Assembly (NCBI GenBank): GCA_951394045.1
Contig: OX595986.1
Location: 558,001 to 622,000, forward strand
Direction: 5' to 3'
Source: Nitzschia sp. DOCU1
Taxonomy: Eukaryota > Bacillariophyta > Bacillariophyceae > Bacillariales > Bacillariaceae
DNA length: 64,000 bases
This document shows, piece by piece, positions 40,744 through 51,643 of this stretch; the first letter of the stretch is position 1; each line of letters begins with the position of its first letter. The translations under genes and the position numbers were made by a program. The notes beneath the pieces are model-generated. The model was given only the letters and a program-made list of their open reading frames with translations, ran no database searches and was not told the origin of the DNA.

Positions 40744-43409
40744 GGGAAAGAAAGAGATTATTCAAGCGCTCTGAAATCCGATATGTCTAATGTTCGCCTT
40801 TTTTGCACAAGATGCCCTCCTTCATTATGGCTTAGCATGCAAGAGCGCCAAGGTTGCGTAACTGCATCATTTACTTGTTAGTGTGCTTTCCTGGCAATGA
40901 TCAATTTTGAAAACAGGGGCCATGGTTCATGGCCGTCATTTGTTTGTTGGGCGGCGGGCCGGCGATTGATTCCATTCGACTTATTCGGCACGGTTCCATG
41001 GTCATATTGGTCGAATCTTTTTCTAGAGAGTGAGTCGAGTCGAGTCGTCTATCATAAACGCAAACCCCATAGCATTACAGTTGTACTTCTTGAGGAGTCT
41101 ACTAATTGGTACAACCAGCCAGACAATGTGTGTATTAGAAATAAGGTATCTACTAGCGTATCTCTACTGCTCGAAGTAGTAGCTAGTACCAGAACGGCCA
41201 TCACAGCTACCTACGAAATACTAGCTAGTAGGAGGAACATCGGTAGTTCTTTAAGAACAGCAAGAACAGGAACAAGAACAAGAAGCAAAGAGAGAGGGGC
41301 TCGGGATCCTCGCGGTCGATCTCTTCTCCCCTCCCGCTCCCCGCTTGCTCTTGGTTGTGCCAAGCAACTATGATAGTACTATGCGCAACTACCGGTAGCA
41401 AATGCAAGAATCGAGCGAACCAAGAGTACCGGTAGCACTACATCGAAGACGACAAGTCACAACATAGCAATTCTCCTCTGATGCCATTTGACCAGCTAGA
41501 TAGGATGCTGTAATGCTATATTGAACTCATCGCATGAGCGAAATTGATCCTATGCTCAAGGAGTGGTGATGCGTCTTCGAGTCGATGCTTGCTTCAATAC
41601 CCCCGATAGAGAGTATCAAGTAGGCAACGGAAAACCTATATCCATAGCATCTGTTGGGGTAGCGATAGGAGGACTTGTCATCGGATGCATTCCGGCTCCC
41701 GGCAAAGAGGTGTGCGTGGTCCCCTCTTCCCGATCTCCATTCGCGCTCCATAGTACCGGTAGGTACCGTATGATAGTGATATTGCGGCCGAACCAAAAAT
41801 GCGCGGTTCGGATTTTAGCAATTCCTTTTTGCTGACTCGGGGATGGAGAATTCATCTGCCCCGTGGTGACGTTATCAGACAGAAGGTCGCGTACTGGTAT
41901 ATCACTTGCGTGGTCCCACGGTGTTCACAATAGAATGACGCCCCAAAACTACCGGTATTCAAGACGCATCATCGTTTTCAACATACCGGTAAATTGTAGT
42001 CCTTTAACTAAATCGAGATACGGTATTGCGAGTTTTCGTTTAAGCCCTCGTCGGCTGTCCCCTTCGTTGTGCATTGAGTTTGACCAAAATGCACTATCGA
42101 GATTCACGAAAGTGAGGTTTGAACTTCGAACCCTTGAACAAGAATTTATATTGAAGTTTTGTGACCGACACCTAACAGAATTCGACACAGTCAGCATGTA
42201 CCATTTGGCATAACTTTTGATTTTTGACGAAGGCGAAAGAATCGAACTGCGACCAAATCTGAATCAGTCGATAGTGGGGAACCGAAGTAAGAACGCGGTA
42301 GTCGTGAGCCCTCCCGGACGACGTGGAAAAACAGATGCTGCCGCTTTATTATGTTGATGAACGAGACGCCCGCAACGAAATACATTGAAGATGGGCCCAA
42401 CAGGGGAAGATAAAATGGCCGATCGGACATGGAGCGCTATGACGCTAAGTAAGATGACTTGGCGTTCCGCTTCACAAAATGTCGTCGGAGAACCAAATGA
42501 GGCAGGAATGTCTACTTCTATGGGTCTGTCTCACTCTCCGACCACCGAAACACTGTAATCTGTGGGGACGATAACAGCCCGTTGACATTCGATGGGGAGT
42601 TTATTATAGGCCTCATCCCCATCAACCTTGTATTCGGTAGGGGTGGTGCATCTTTGGTGCTGTTCCCCATTTGCTTGCTTTGTGGCTACCGGTAGGTAGG
42701 TAGGTAATTAGGGGACACCAGAATCCTTCGGAACAAGAAAGCCGCTGTGCGTGGCAAAAAGCTCTGAGCTGTCGGGCTAGAAAGGGTACATCGTTGCTGC
42801 TTCGCCAACAACTACGACCCTTTACTTAACGATAAGTCAATTCGCCCGTACATCTGGACACAAAACAAGTACGCATGAATGATGAAGTGGCATCCGTTTT
42901 CGTTCGACATTCTGACCACAGCTTTGTCCATAAACCTCATTCTGCTTCTTGGCCAATCAATTCTTGACAATTGATTTGTCCAATTGAAGTTGACGTCACG
43001 TTTGCACGAATCTGCGGTGATCTCAGGCCCATTTTACAACACGTCAGGAGAGGGGAAGCGACCTCAGCACCACCACGGGATTTCGATATTCGCAGCAGTT
43101 CGCAAGCAGTTGGTATTGTATATTTTATGCCCCATCCCGGGGCGGGATATCCCGCTCCCCCATTGTGAGCGAAGCTGGGTGCCGGTCTCTGAGAAACGGA
43201 TGAATTGGGGCGATCGTTGAAAACCGCAGCCGGGGAAGTACAGTCAGTAGCAGCGTGCATCGCGCTTTGCGTATCCCCGTGGGGCCTAACAGCTGCCCCC
43301 GCGGGTTGGCACAGAGGTCTGCTCTTGAAATGTGGAGATCACAAATCTTACAAATTTCGCCGACCAAAATTCCCAACCGGCAACGCGGTGAATAGAAGTG
43401 AACGTCGCA
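40744..43409. other. Gene-poor region with clustered TACCGGTA palindromes
   Basis: This is the longest gap in the window (2,666 bp). It contains six exact TACCGGTA palindromes (41390, 41427, 41754, 41950, 41984, 42687), short tandem repeats such as AAGAACAGG units near 41258-41290, and GGTAGGTAGGTAGGTA at about 42691. A perfect cAMP-response-type palindrome TGACGTCA is at 42991-42998, 412 bp upstream of the TPR gene. No open frame here shows a family signature. Confidence 0.5.
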
Positions 43410-45536
43410 ATGGTATCTGCAACTTCTATCTCGTTGCCATCGGCATGCGTTTGCACAGAGAAGCCTCAAAATATTGGCTTGCAGAGTGCTGCTGTAATGC
43501 TGCTCGAAATTGGCGGCAAACTACTCGAACAGGGGCACCATTCTGAGGCCATGGCTATGCTCGATTCGAGCTATCGTGCGATCAACTCCCAAGGCATTGA
43601 TTTCGCGGCGGAGCTTCAGTGGGGTAACCAACATGTTGTACATAACGCAAACTCTTTCACCTCTCCCTCTATTGATACATACCATGAGGATGAATGCGAT
43701 GTTGGTCCCCGCCCCTTACTTCAGTCTCTAATTTGTGGGGAACAAACTCCAGTCGATGTTCTACAACTGGTAATCTGCTACAACAAAGCCCTGGTCCATC
43801 ATTCCATGGACGATTACGCTGCTGCATTGCAAATCTACAATGTAATCATTGGAACCATCAATACGGCACTTGTAAATAACTCGCCGTCTCTTGAGAAATT
43901 CCACATTGCAATGCGAGTGTACAATAACATGGGACAGATATTATACACTGAACAGGAAGAAGAGGCGGCGCTTGTACACTTTGAAACCGCCCTCATGTTC
44001 GCAAGGCGCATCCAGGATACATCAAGCGAACACATGTTGGAGTATGCCAATATTCTTTCCAACTGGTGCCGCGTTCAATGGATGATTGGGAGCCTTACCC
44101 ATGATGTGTTCAGTGCACTCGAAGAAGTCCTGCGCATCCGATTCTCGGTGCTCGGGTGGGATCACGTCGATGTTGCGAGTGCACACTACAATCTGGGCAT
44201 GGCTGAGTACTCCAGGCACCATAATGACAAGGCTCTGAATCATCTCATGCAATACCTTGCCGTCAGCTCGCACAGAATCAAGGCGGGCAATGAACCAGAG
44301 CTTGATCCTATTCCAGGTCTCATTTTTGTTCTACTTATCAAGAATGAAAGCAAGGAAGATAAAACGTCCCAAGATCTTGTTTGGGGACTTCGGGCCCTTC
44401 AGGAGAAGAGAAACGAACTGGGACCCAACAACGCCGAGGTGGCATCGGTACTGAACTTCATTGGTACCCTGCTATTCCACCAACGTGAACTTGACCACGC
44501 TCTTCTTTTCTTCCAAGAAGAACTCCACCTGGAAGAGCACCTCATCGGAAGGGGCGAGGACGTCAGCGTGAGTGTAACTTGTAACAATATTGGCCGCATA
44601 CTCCAGGAGCTGGGCCGATTCCACCAAGCCATTCACTATTACCAACGATCATTGAAGCACAAGTTCGGTAATGAACCTGCCGATATGGTCAAGGGAAAGA
44701 GCGAGACCCCGGCCCCCATCATTGATGATGCTAATGAAGACGGTGATCTACCGCCTGTAACTATGAATCTGTATTCCACGGTCTGGTACAATCTCGGGCT
44801 CATTCATGACAAGATGGGCGCATACCCCGAGGCTATCAAGGCTTTCCAAATGTCTCTCAAGCTGCGCCGTGCAATGCTCGGTCGTAACCATGCGGATGTC
44901 GCCTGCCTACTGTATAATATTGGCGTTCTCCAAATGGAACAACAGATGTTGAACGAGGCCACGGATTCGTTCCGTGAGGCTCTTCGCATCCGGCGTGTGG
45001 CCCCTACTGGCCAGCTCAATGATCGACATGTCGTTAAGACGCTCCAGAAGCTCTCCTCTCTGCACAAATCAAAGGGCAACATCCCTGGAGCTTTGGAAGC
45101 TTGCAACGAAGTCATCGATATCCTCAAGGTTTCTGCTGACTTTGACATGATCTCCCGAAGAAAGAACATGGGCGCCACGCTTCGTGACATTGCGGAGCTG
45201 CACCATGCTCAAGGCGACCTGAATACAGCTCTCCAGACAGCGATCGAAAGCGTCTCGGCGCTACGTGTGGGTGGATTCGTGGAAGGTTCAACGCTCACTG
45301 AGCAAATCTGCACTGTCGAGCAAGAGACTGCGACCCTGTTGCTCATTGGAAGTCTGCAACACGAACAATGCGATTCGATCGGTGCCCATGCCACCTTTGC
45401 ACAAGCTGCGGAGATCATTCGCAGATGTATAATGCCGCGTGTCGCTACGGACGCCACTTCCACTTGTGCTACCCTCCTCCCTCTATTGGAAGTTAGTTCC
45501 ATGCTTGCGGCGCCCCACTGCGCGCCCGAAGCATAG
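43410..45536 (+). CDS. Tetratricopeptide-repeat protein, kinesin-light-chain style
   Basis: Protein of 708 aa from the ATG at 43410; a GTG lies just upstream in frame. It is made of TPR units of the kinesin-light-chain type: ALVHHSMDDYAAALQIYNVIIG, YNNMGQILYTEQEEEAALVHFETALMFARR, YNLGMAEYSRHHNDKALNHLMQYL, LNFIGTLLFHQRELDHALLFFQEELHLEE, CNNIGRILQELGRFHQAIHYYQRSLKHKFG, YNLGLIHDKMGAYPEAIKAFQMSLKLRRAMLG and YNIGVLQMEQQMLNEATDSFREALRIRR. A small N-terminal extension precedes the repeats. No catalytic domain is present. TPR proteins of this style are numerous in diatoms and act as adaptors; the partner is unknown. Confidence 0.8.
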   Translation: MVSATSISLPSACVCTEKPQNIGLQSAAVMLLEIGGKLLEQGHHSEAMAMLDSSYRAINSQGIDFAAELQWGNQHVVHNANSFTSPSIDTYHEDECDVGPRPLLQSLICGEQTPVDVLQLVICYNKALVHHSMDDYAAALQIYNVIIGTINTALVNNSPSLEKFHIAMRVYNNMGQILYTEQEEEAALVHFETALMFARRIQDTSSEHMLEYANILSNWCRVQWMIGSLTHDVFSALEEVLRIRFSVLGWDHVDVASAHYNLGMAEYSRHHNDKALNHLMQYLAVSSHRIKAGNEPELDPIPGLIFVLLIKNESKEDKTSQDLVWGLRALQEKRNELGPNNAEVASVLNFIGTLLFHQRELDHALLFFQEELHLEEHLIGRGEDVSVSVTCNNIGRILQELGRFHQAIHYYQRSLKHKFGNEPADMVKGKSETPAPIIDDANEDGDLPPVTMNLYSTVWYNLGLIHDKMGAYPEAIKAFQMSLKLRRAMLGRNHADVACLLYNIGVLQMEQQMLNEATDSFREALRIRRVAPTGQLNDRHVVKTLQKLSSLHKSKGNIPGALEACNEVIDILKVSADFDMISRRKNMGATLRDIAELHHAQGDLNTALQTAIESVSALRVGGFVEGSTLTEQICTVEQETATLLLIGSLQHEQCDSIGAHATFAQAAEIIRRCIMPRVATDATSTCATLLPLLEVSSMLAAPHCAPEA

Positions 45537-46253
45537 GAGCTGTCCTAAGCGGAAGGGCACTGCATCTGCAAGATAGGCGTCGAGTGCTAAATGCCTCGGG
45601 CTGCATTCGTCTAGGGCCGCCGGCAACAAGCAAATACACGTACAAAAGGATTTCTACCGTGAAGGACCTCCTTACGTATCCTAGTTTTGATGAGAGCAAT
45701 GAGCATTCGGAATTTTGCATTCCCCTGCTCAACGAAGTGACAAGATACTGGCATAATACAGTACCCACAGGATGTAAATATAACTACCTGGTAAACTTCG
45801 ATCATGAACAATTGCAATCTACTCGTTGCCTGATTGTTTACTATTACTAGCTACAGCTTCCGGCATACTAGATATTTCAAATCCCGTCAGTATGCAGCCG
45901 TATTATTCGACTGAGCTGACCTGATGCTTTACTCGTCGATAGGATCGAATGATATCTTCAGATTTGAAGATACGAAAGATGCATCTGCGTGTTCCAATAG
46001 CGCCAGGCGAGTTCATTTGCCAGCCCAACGAAATGATTGCGACGCCTGTATGTCGCCCGGATGTTGCTCGCCTTTCGACACTTGGAACCTCCCGCCGTCC
46101 ACGATAACCACATGTTTTGATGTCCCCATCACATCAAGGCGCGACGAGAGTTGTCATCATCGGAAGATGCAAAGTGGAAACTTACACTCTACGACCGATT
46201 CCCTGAAGAAGTTACGATTGATCACTTGTCTTTTGACTTTATCGAAACGAAGA
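45537..46253. other. Intergenic upstream of acidic plastid protein gene
   Basis: This 717 bp region includes an open frame from 45924 that runs into the next gene, but the methionine with a signal peptide is at 46254. TACCTGGTA is present at 45785. No other gene is supported. Confidence 0.4.
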
Positions 46254-46757
46254 ATGCTGAAGTTGTGGTGCTTCCTGCTGGGGGTCTGTGGTGTTGTGAA
46301 ATCAGTGTCTGGGTTTTCGTTGACGCCGATGCCCCACCGTTCGAAGCATGCTTCCGTCGGCAAATTCTTTGAAATTCAAGCTTCTCCTGAAGACGAGGAT
46401 CTCGCACGAGTACCTCGACGGCGGCAGCGAGGGCGTTTTTATGACAATAAGGAGGAAGATGACGCCTTCTACGATTCTGTCGAACGGAACGTTTATGGCG
46501 ACGACGAATTGTACGACGAAGACTTGGACGACGATGATGACAATGATGACGACGAAGAATACGGATTATTTTCAAATGTTCTGATTGACAATCCCATATT
46601 GGATAACATCGACCCTGATGGAGCGGCGGAGCGCTTTCCCGAATTGGCAAGAGACCCTAGATTCTGGATTGATATGGCACTCTTCATTGCGCTACTCAAT
46701 TGGTTAAGTTCCGTGGGGCCTCAAGATTATTTTCCTGATATACCATATTATGTGTGA
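46254..46757 (+). CDS. Acidic plastid-type membrane protein of unknown function
   Basis: Predicted 167-aa protein from the ATG at 46254. The start MLKLWCFLLGVCGVVKSVSGF/SLTPMP is a signal peptide ending in a Gly-Phe junction close to the diatom plastid-import motif. The middle is extremely acidic (LYDEDLDDDDDNDDDEEYG). The C-terminal part NPILDNIDPDGAAERFPELARDPRFWIDMALFIALLNWLSSVGPQDYFP carries one hydrophobic helix and looks conserved in style, with defined Pro/Trp/Phe positions. I do not recognise the family. The longer frame starting at 45924 would place the signal peptide internally and is not preferred. Confidence 0.6.
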   Translation: MLKLWCFLLGVCGVVKSVSGFSLTPMPHRSKHASVGKFFEIQASPEDEDLARVPRRRQRGRFYDNKEEDDAFYDSVERNVYGDDELYDEDLDDDDDNDDDEEYGLFSNVLIDNPILDNIDPDGAAERFPELARDPRFWIDMALFIALLNWLSSVGPQDYFPDIPYYV

Positions 46758-47147
46758 TTTGATTTTAGGCAAGGTGTTACTGGGTGACTTTGGGTAATCC
46801 CCATGTCGATAACGCGACTTTCACTACGACGCGTAGCACTACAACTTGTCATTTGCAATTGCGATGGTCCCACGCCACCCGTATCTCGGCTTTTGCCGAG
46901 CCTACTTTGGACTGAGAATACGGCTATAATCAAGACATACCGCAGACGAAATCCTAGGATAAGTCTCATTCCAATACTAGAACGCATACTATCATCAAAG
47001 CGCCTCAGAAGAAACTGGAGAAGTCTTCATGTGTCGTCATACATATCATAGAGTCAGCGATTCTCCGGCCGGCTACAGCAGCAGCCTGCAATAGTTATCT
47101 TGCCACTTTCTATCCTATACTTCATAATCTGTACCATCAGAAAGCAA
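46758..47147. other. Convergent 3' flanks
   Basis: The 390 bp between the acidic plastid protein gene and the Der GTPase gene hold no supported gene. Confidence 0.35.
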
Positions 47148-49424
47148 CTATTGGTCTGCGTGCGGGAATGGAAAGCTGACACCAGCACCACCATCCCCCG
47201 GGTTGCCATTCATATCCCTCGATCGCATGATGTCACGCTGACGTCGACCCCGGAACAACCATCGAATTGGCGTTGCCTCAAATCCATCCAACGACTCTCG
47301 GAACTTTCTATCCAAATAGCGTCGATAATTGTCGTTAATCAACCCAGGGTCGTTACAAAAGACGACAATGGTAGGGGGGCGAGTAGTGACTTGGTTACAG
47401 TAGTAAATCTTGGCCTGGGCACCACTGCGCCGAGCAGGAGGAGGTTGCCACAAGATAGCATCACGAAGAACCTCGTTCAACACTGACGTAGAGACACGCT
47501 TGCGGTGGGCTTGAACGGCTTCATCGACAACGCCATAAATCTTTCCGACGCGCTGTCCCGATGCGGCCGAAATGAAGAGAATGGGAGCCCAGCGAATCTG
47601 AGGCATTTCGGTTCGAATGTATTTGACAGACTTGTCATAGGTACTTGAGTCTTTATCCACTACGGCGTCCCACTTGTTACAAATAATGGCGCACGCTCTC
47701 CCGTCATCGGCAATCTTTTGCGCCAGGATTCGATCTTGTTCCGTAACGCCGGCAGTTGCATCGAGAATCAATAGGGCTGCATGGTCCAAGAACAAAATAA
47801 AATCATTGAGAAAAAGGCACACGGTCACACATAAAATTAGATCCTCATAGCAGTTCTCTTACCAACATCGGCACGCCGAATGGCACGCAAGGCACGATTG
47901 ACCATGAAGAATTCCGGGCCAAAGTCTACCTTGCCCTTGCGTCGAATACCCGCTGTGTCGACGAACCGATAAATCGTTGGCTGATCCTCTTCCGTCTCAC
48001 CCGGTCTCTCCATGACAGCATCGATAGAGTCCCGGGTCGTTCCTGCCATGTCACTGACAATGGCTCGATTTTCACCAAACAAGGCATTCAATAAACTTGA
48101 TTTTCCAACATTGGGCCTTCCGACAATGGCAACATTGATTTCTTCGGGGCGTTCTTGAGCATCAAACGCGCGCAACGCAGCTTCATACTCTTCTTCTACT
48201 TGTTTGGCAACATCTCCAATCCCATACTTGCGCATTTTGTATTCGATATCATCTTCACCTGGCAATTGCTTTTTGGATTTCTTGCGAAGTTTGGCTTCGG
48301 CCAAGCGTTGTACTTTGGTTCCGAAATTGGGAATCGAAGCGGTCTTCTTTTCCACAATCGATTGAAAGGTTTGCTCTAGCAACTCGGCGGTCCCGACTCC
48401 ATGCAAGGCACTGACCGGAAATGGTTCTCCCAGTCCCAAATTCCAAAACTCGGCCGCATTCAACGCGCCAACCGTCTCACTCTCACACTTGTTGACTGCC
48501 ACATGAACCGGAAGTCCTTTCGACAAGACTTGCTTCCGCAAATAATCTGCAATTTGTAAATCCAATGCATTCACCCCAGCTTGCCCATCCACTACCAAAA
48601 TGACCGCCGACGCTTCTTGAATGGCGATTTCTGCCTGTTGACGAATTTCTCGTGCAAACAACACATCGGCTTCGTTATCCAAAACTAAACCCCCAGTATC
48701 CACTAGTTGAAAGTTTTCTCCCAAAAAGTTTGCTGCTCGATAGGTTCGATCACGAGTAATACCCGATTCATCGGCCACAATGGCACCTCCCGACTGGGTG
48801 CCAGCAATTCGATTGACAAGCGCGCTTTTGCCTGAGGATGTTAAAGAAGAGATAAGAACATTAGCGTCATTATTGCCAAAAAGCAAGTCACACAACTCTC
48901 AAAAGAATATGTTGCTGGCTCTTACCGACATTGGGGCGCCCTAAAATGGCAATCAGAGGCTCCTTTTTAAGAGCCTGATAACGTCGAATTGGCTTTGTCG
49001 ACACTTTCTTGGGTGACTCTTGTGGCTTTGTAATAGATATCGGCATCTTGTTATTGACATTCTCGTACTCTTGGTCATCGATCGCAAATGATTCATCGTC
49101 CCATTCGGCAAAGTCCTCGTCCTCATCATCGTCGTCTTCGGTCACCATGGAAGACTGCGACGATTGCGTCGAAACTCTCAACTGAGAAGAAGAAGAATCC
49201 ATCGAGTAGTCTATTTGATTCCATACGGATGATGATGACCGCGTAACCCATGATCCATGTGCGAGAATGGGGTGAGCGACGAAAGCTTCGACGCAAAATC
49301 CGCCTAAAGATATTGTCGATGTTGTAAGGAACAGTAACAGCAGAATACTGCAAGCAATGGCAGGAGGCGTCATCGTTCTTCTCCTACTGCCAGCAGCGGA
49401 TACTGATACTGATGGAAATAACAT
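47148..49424 (-). CDS. der: Plastid Der/EngA double-GTPase ribosome assembly factor
   Basis: Three exons, 49424-48926, 48831-47863 and 47776-47148, in phase, give 698 aa. Der has two adjacent Era-like GTPase domains and a KH-like C-terminus and acts in 50S subunit assembly. Domain 1 has [12 protein letters not shown] (split by intron 1), [16 protein letters not shown] and VNKCES; domain 2 has [39 protein letters not shown] and CNKWDAV. The C-terminal part [23 protein letters not shown] matches the KH-like domain. The N-terminus has a hydrophobic stretch ([20 protein letters not shown]) ending in VEAF/VAHP, a plastid-import type, followed by a highly acidic linker ([18 protein letters not shown]) not usual in bacterial Der. 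Confidence 0.9.
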
Positions 49425-49922
49425 ACTATCTCTTTGATAGAATGTATTGCAGTAATCCGGCTGATGGATGACTGATACTGGTCGACGGAAGAGAGGATCT
49501 CCTATCGCCTTCCGATGATGATGTGTGTTCTTTTTGAAGCGAGTACTATTTACCGGTAGCGAGAAGAAGTTTGTGCAACGCAAAAGTGATGGGTGGTGGT
49601 TGTCATCCGTCAGCAACGACCACGAGGAAGCGCGGCGGGCGACACCAACGCATGCATTCTAGGATCCATTGAGTCGTCTATTCGGTTGACGGACAGATCA
49701 AACGAACCCACTTTTGGTCATCCGAGTCAATCGATGTTCGACTGAGATCCTCGCCCTTCCGCACATCGGCAGGCCCACACCGTGGGTGTGTCTCCGCCAT
49801 GGCAGGACAGGCACAATGATGCCGTTACCGCATGGCATTGACTGATCGATAGCAGGCCTTTCCGACAGTATTCGTGCATTGAACAACACTGCATTCTACT
49901 TTGAAATCATCCAAACAGTAAT
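49425..49922. promoter_or_regulatory. Divergent promoter region, Der GTPase and Rpt5
   Basis: The 498 bp spacer lies between two divergent housekeeping genes and carries TACCGGTA at 49551-49558. No other element was identified. Confidence 0.4.
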
Positions 49923-51395
49923 ATGAGTTCGAATGATCTAGAGGGAGATGACATTTGGGGAGCCGGCGGCAGCAGCAATAATAATGAAGAGTCCAAACAA
50001 GCCGAAGAGCAGCCAGCGCCGGAAGCACCAGCGGAATCCCTGGAAGATGAGGAGACGCGGCACATGACAATCGGAGAGTTGCGGCAACGCATCCATCTCA
50101 TCAACAATGATATTCGTGTCATGAAGTCTGACGTTCAGCGTATCACTCATGAATCGCGTGGACAACGAGATCGAATCCGGGAAAATCAAGAAAAGGTCAA
50201 ACTGAACAAGCAATTGCCGTATCTAGTGGCGAATGTAGTAGAAATCTTGGAGCCGGATGCTGAAGATGGTGAGTAGAAGGGCGTTTGAATGAAATGAAAG
50301 TGGATGTTGTAATGTACAAATGTCTCACTTTGAATCGAATCACCACGTTCAGGCCTCGACGAGGAAGAACGGGAGGCTGGTGATGCCACCGACATGGATG
50401 CCCAGCGCAAAACTCGATCGGCCGTGGTTCGAACGTCGACTCGACAGACGATCTTCTTGCCCGTACCTGGTCTCGTTGACCCCGATGAACTCAAACCGAG
50501 CGACCTAGTGGGAACCAACAAGGACTCGTATCTGATTCTAGAAAAGTTGCCAGCGGAATTTGATAGCCGCGTCCAAGCCATGGAAGTCGACGAACGTCCC
50601 ACGGAAGAATACAGTGATATTGGAGGCGCTGATCAGCAAATTCAAGAACTCATTGAAGCTGTTGTCCTGCCCATGACTCACAAGGATATGTTTGATACGA
50701 TTGGCATTCGCCCACCCAAGGGAGTTCTGTTGCACGGACCCCCTGGAACGGGAAAGACGCTTCTTGCCAGAGCGTGTGCTAATCAAACCAATGCCATCTT
50801 TCTCAAACTAGCAGGTCCTCAGCTGGTGCAAATGTTTATTGGGGACGGCGCCAAGCTTATTCGAGATGCTTTTGAACTCGCAAAAGCAAAGATCAAGCAG
50901 GGCACCTCGGCGGGAGCCATTTTGTTCATTGATGAAATTGATGCCATTGGTACCAAACGATTCGGTGGCGATCAAAGTGGTGATCGTGAAGTTCAACGTA
51001 CCATGTTGGAGCTATTGAGTCAATTGGATGGTTTCTCTAGCAACGAAATGATCAAGGTCATTGCGGCTACCAATCGTCCTGATGTATTGGATCCTGCCCT
51101 GTTGCGTAGTGGACGATTGGATCGTAAGATTGAATTACCGCATCCAAACGAAGAAGCCCGGGCCAAGATCCTGCGTATTCATTCCAAGAAGATGCATGTC
51201 AATTCAGAAGTGGTTTTTGAAGAGTTGTCGCGATCCTGTGAAGACTTTAATGGTGCTCAGCTCAAGGCTGTCTGCGTCGAAGCCGGGATGTTGGCGCTTC
51301 GACGAGAGTCTACGGAAATTATGCACGAGGACTTTGTGGAAGCCATTACAGTAGTGGCGGCCAAAAAGAAGGGAAGTTTGGATTACTTTGCATAA
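49923..51395 (+). CDS. RPT5: 26S proteasome regulatory ATPase Rpt5
   Basis: Two exons, 49923-50268 and 50353-51395, give 462 aa. Rpt5 is one of six AAA ATPases in the base of the 19S particle that unfold ubiquitinated substrates. The N-terminus has an acidic region, then a coiled coil ([27 protein letters not shown]) and the OB domain ([35 protein letters not shown]). The AAA core shows Walker A GPPGTGKT, Walker [14 protein letters not shown]-like [14 protein letters not shown] and the Rpt5-typical NKDSY and [11 protein letters not shown]. The C-terminus reads LDYFA: the penultimate residue, Tyr in the HbYX motif that docks into the 20S alpha ring, is Phe here. Confidence 0.93.
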
Positions 51396-51643
51396 ACAAC
51401 GAATTAAAGCCATAGTAGAACAAAACCAGCTCTGCCGGTTAGAATACAGTGCCGTCTGGAGCTATTTGGTTGCTAGGAGAACAGCTACAAATATGTGTCG
51501 TTTGTCCGAGGACGGGGTGAATTCTATTTGGTTCAGAGTGTAGTGTAATGATATAATTATTATTGCGGGAGCGTCTTATGACGAGGACAAGTTTCTTCCA
51601 AACAATGGTGTCCCGTTGCCGCTCATGCTGGTGGCAGTTCCCA

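Noticed and set aside
42225..42300. Possible minus-strand tRNA, because of GTTCGATTC in reverse complement
   Set aside because: The flanking bases do not form a T stem and no acceptor stem or anticodon arm could be drawn.
45924..46253. 110-residue extension of the acidic plastid protein
   Set aside because: It would bury a signal peptide in the middle of the protein; the internal ATG gives a normal presequence.
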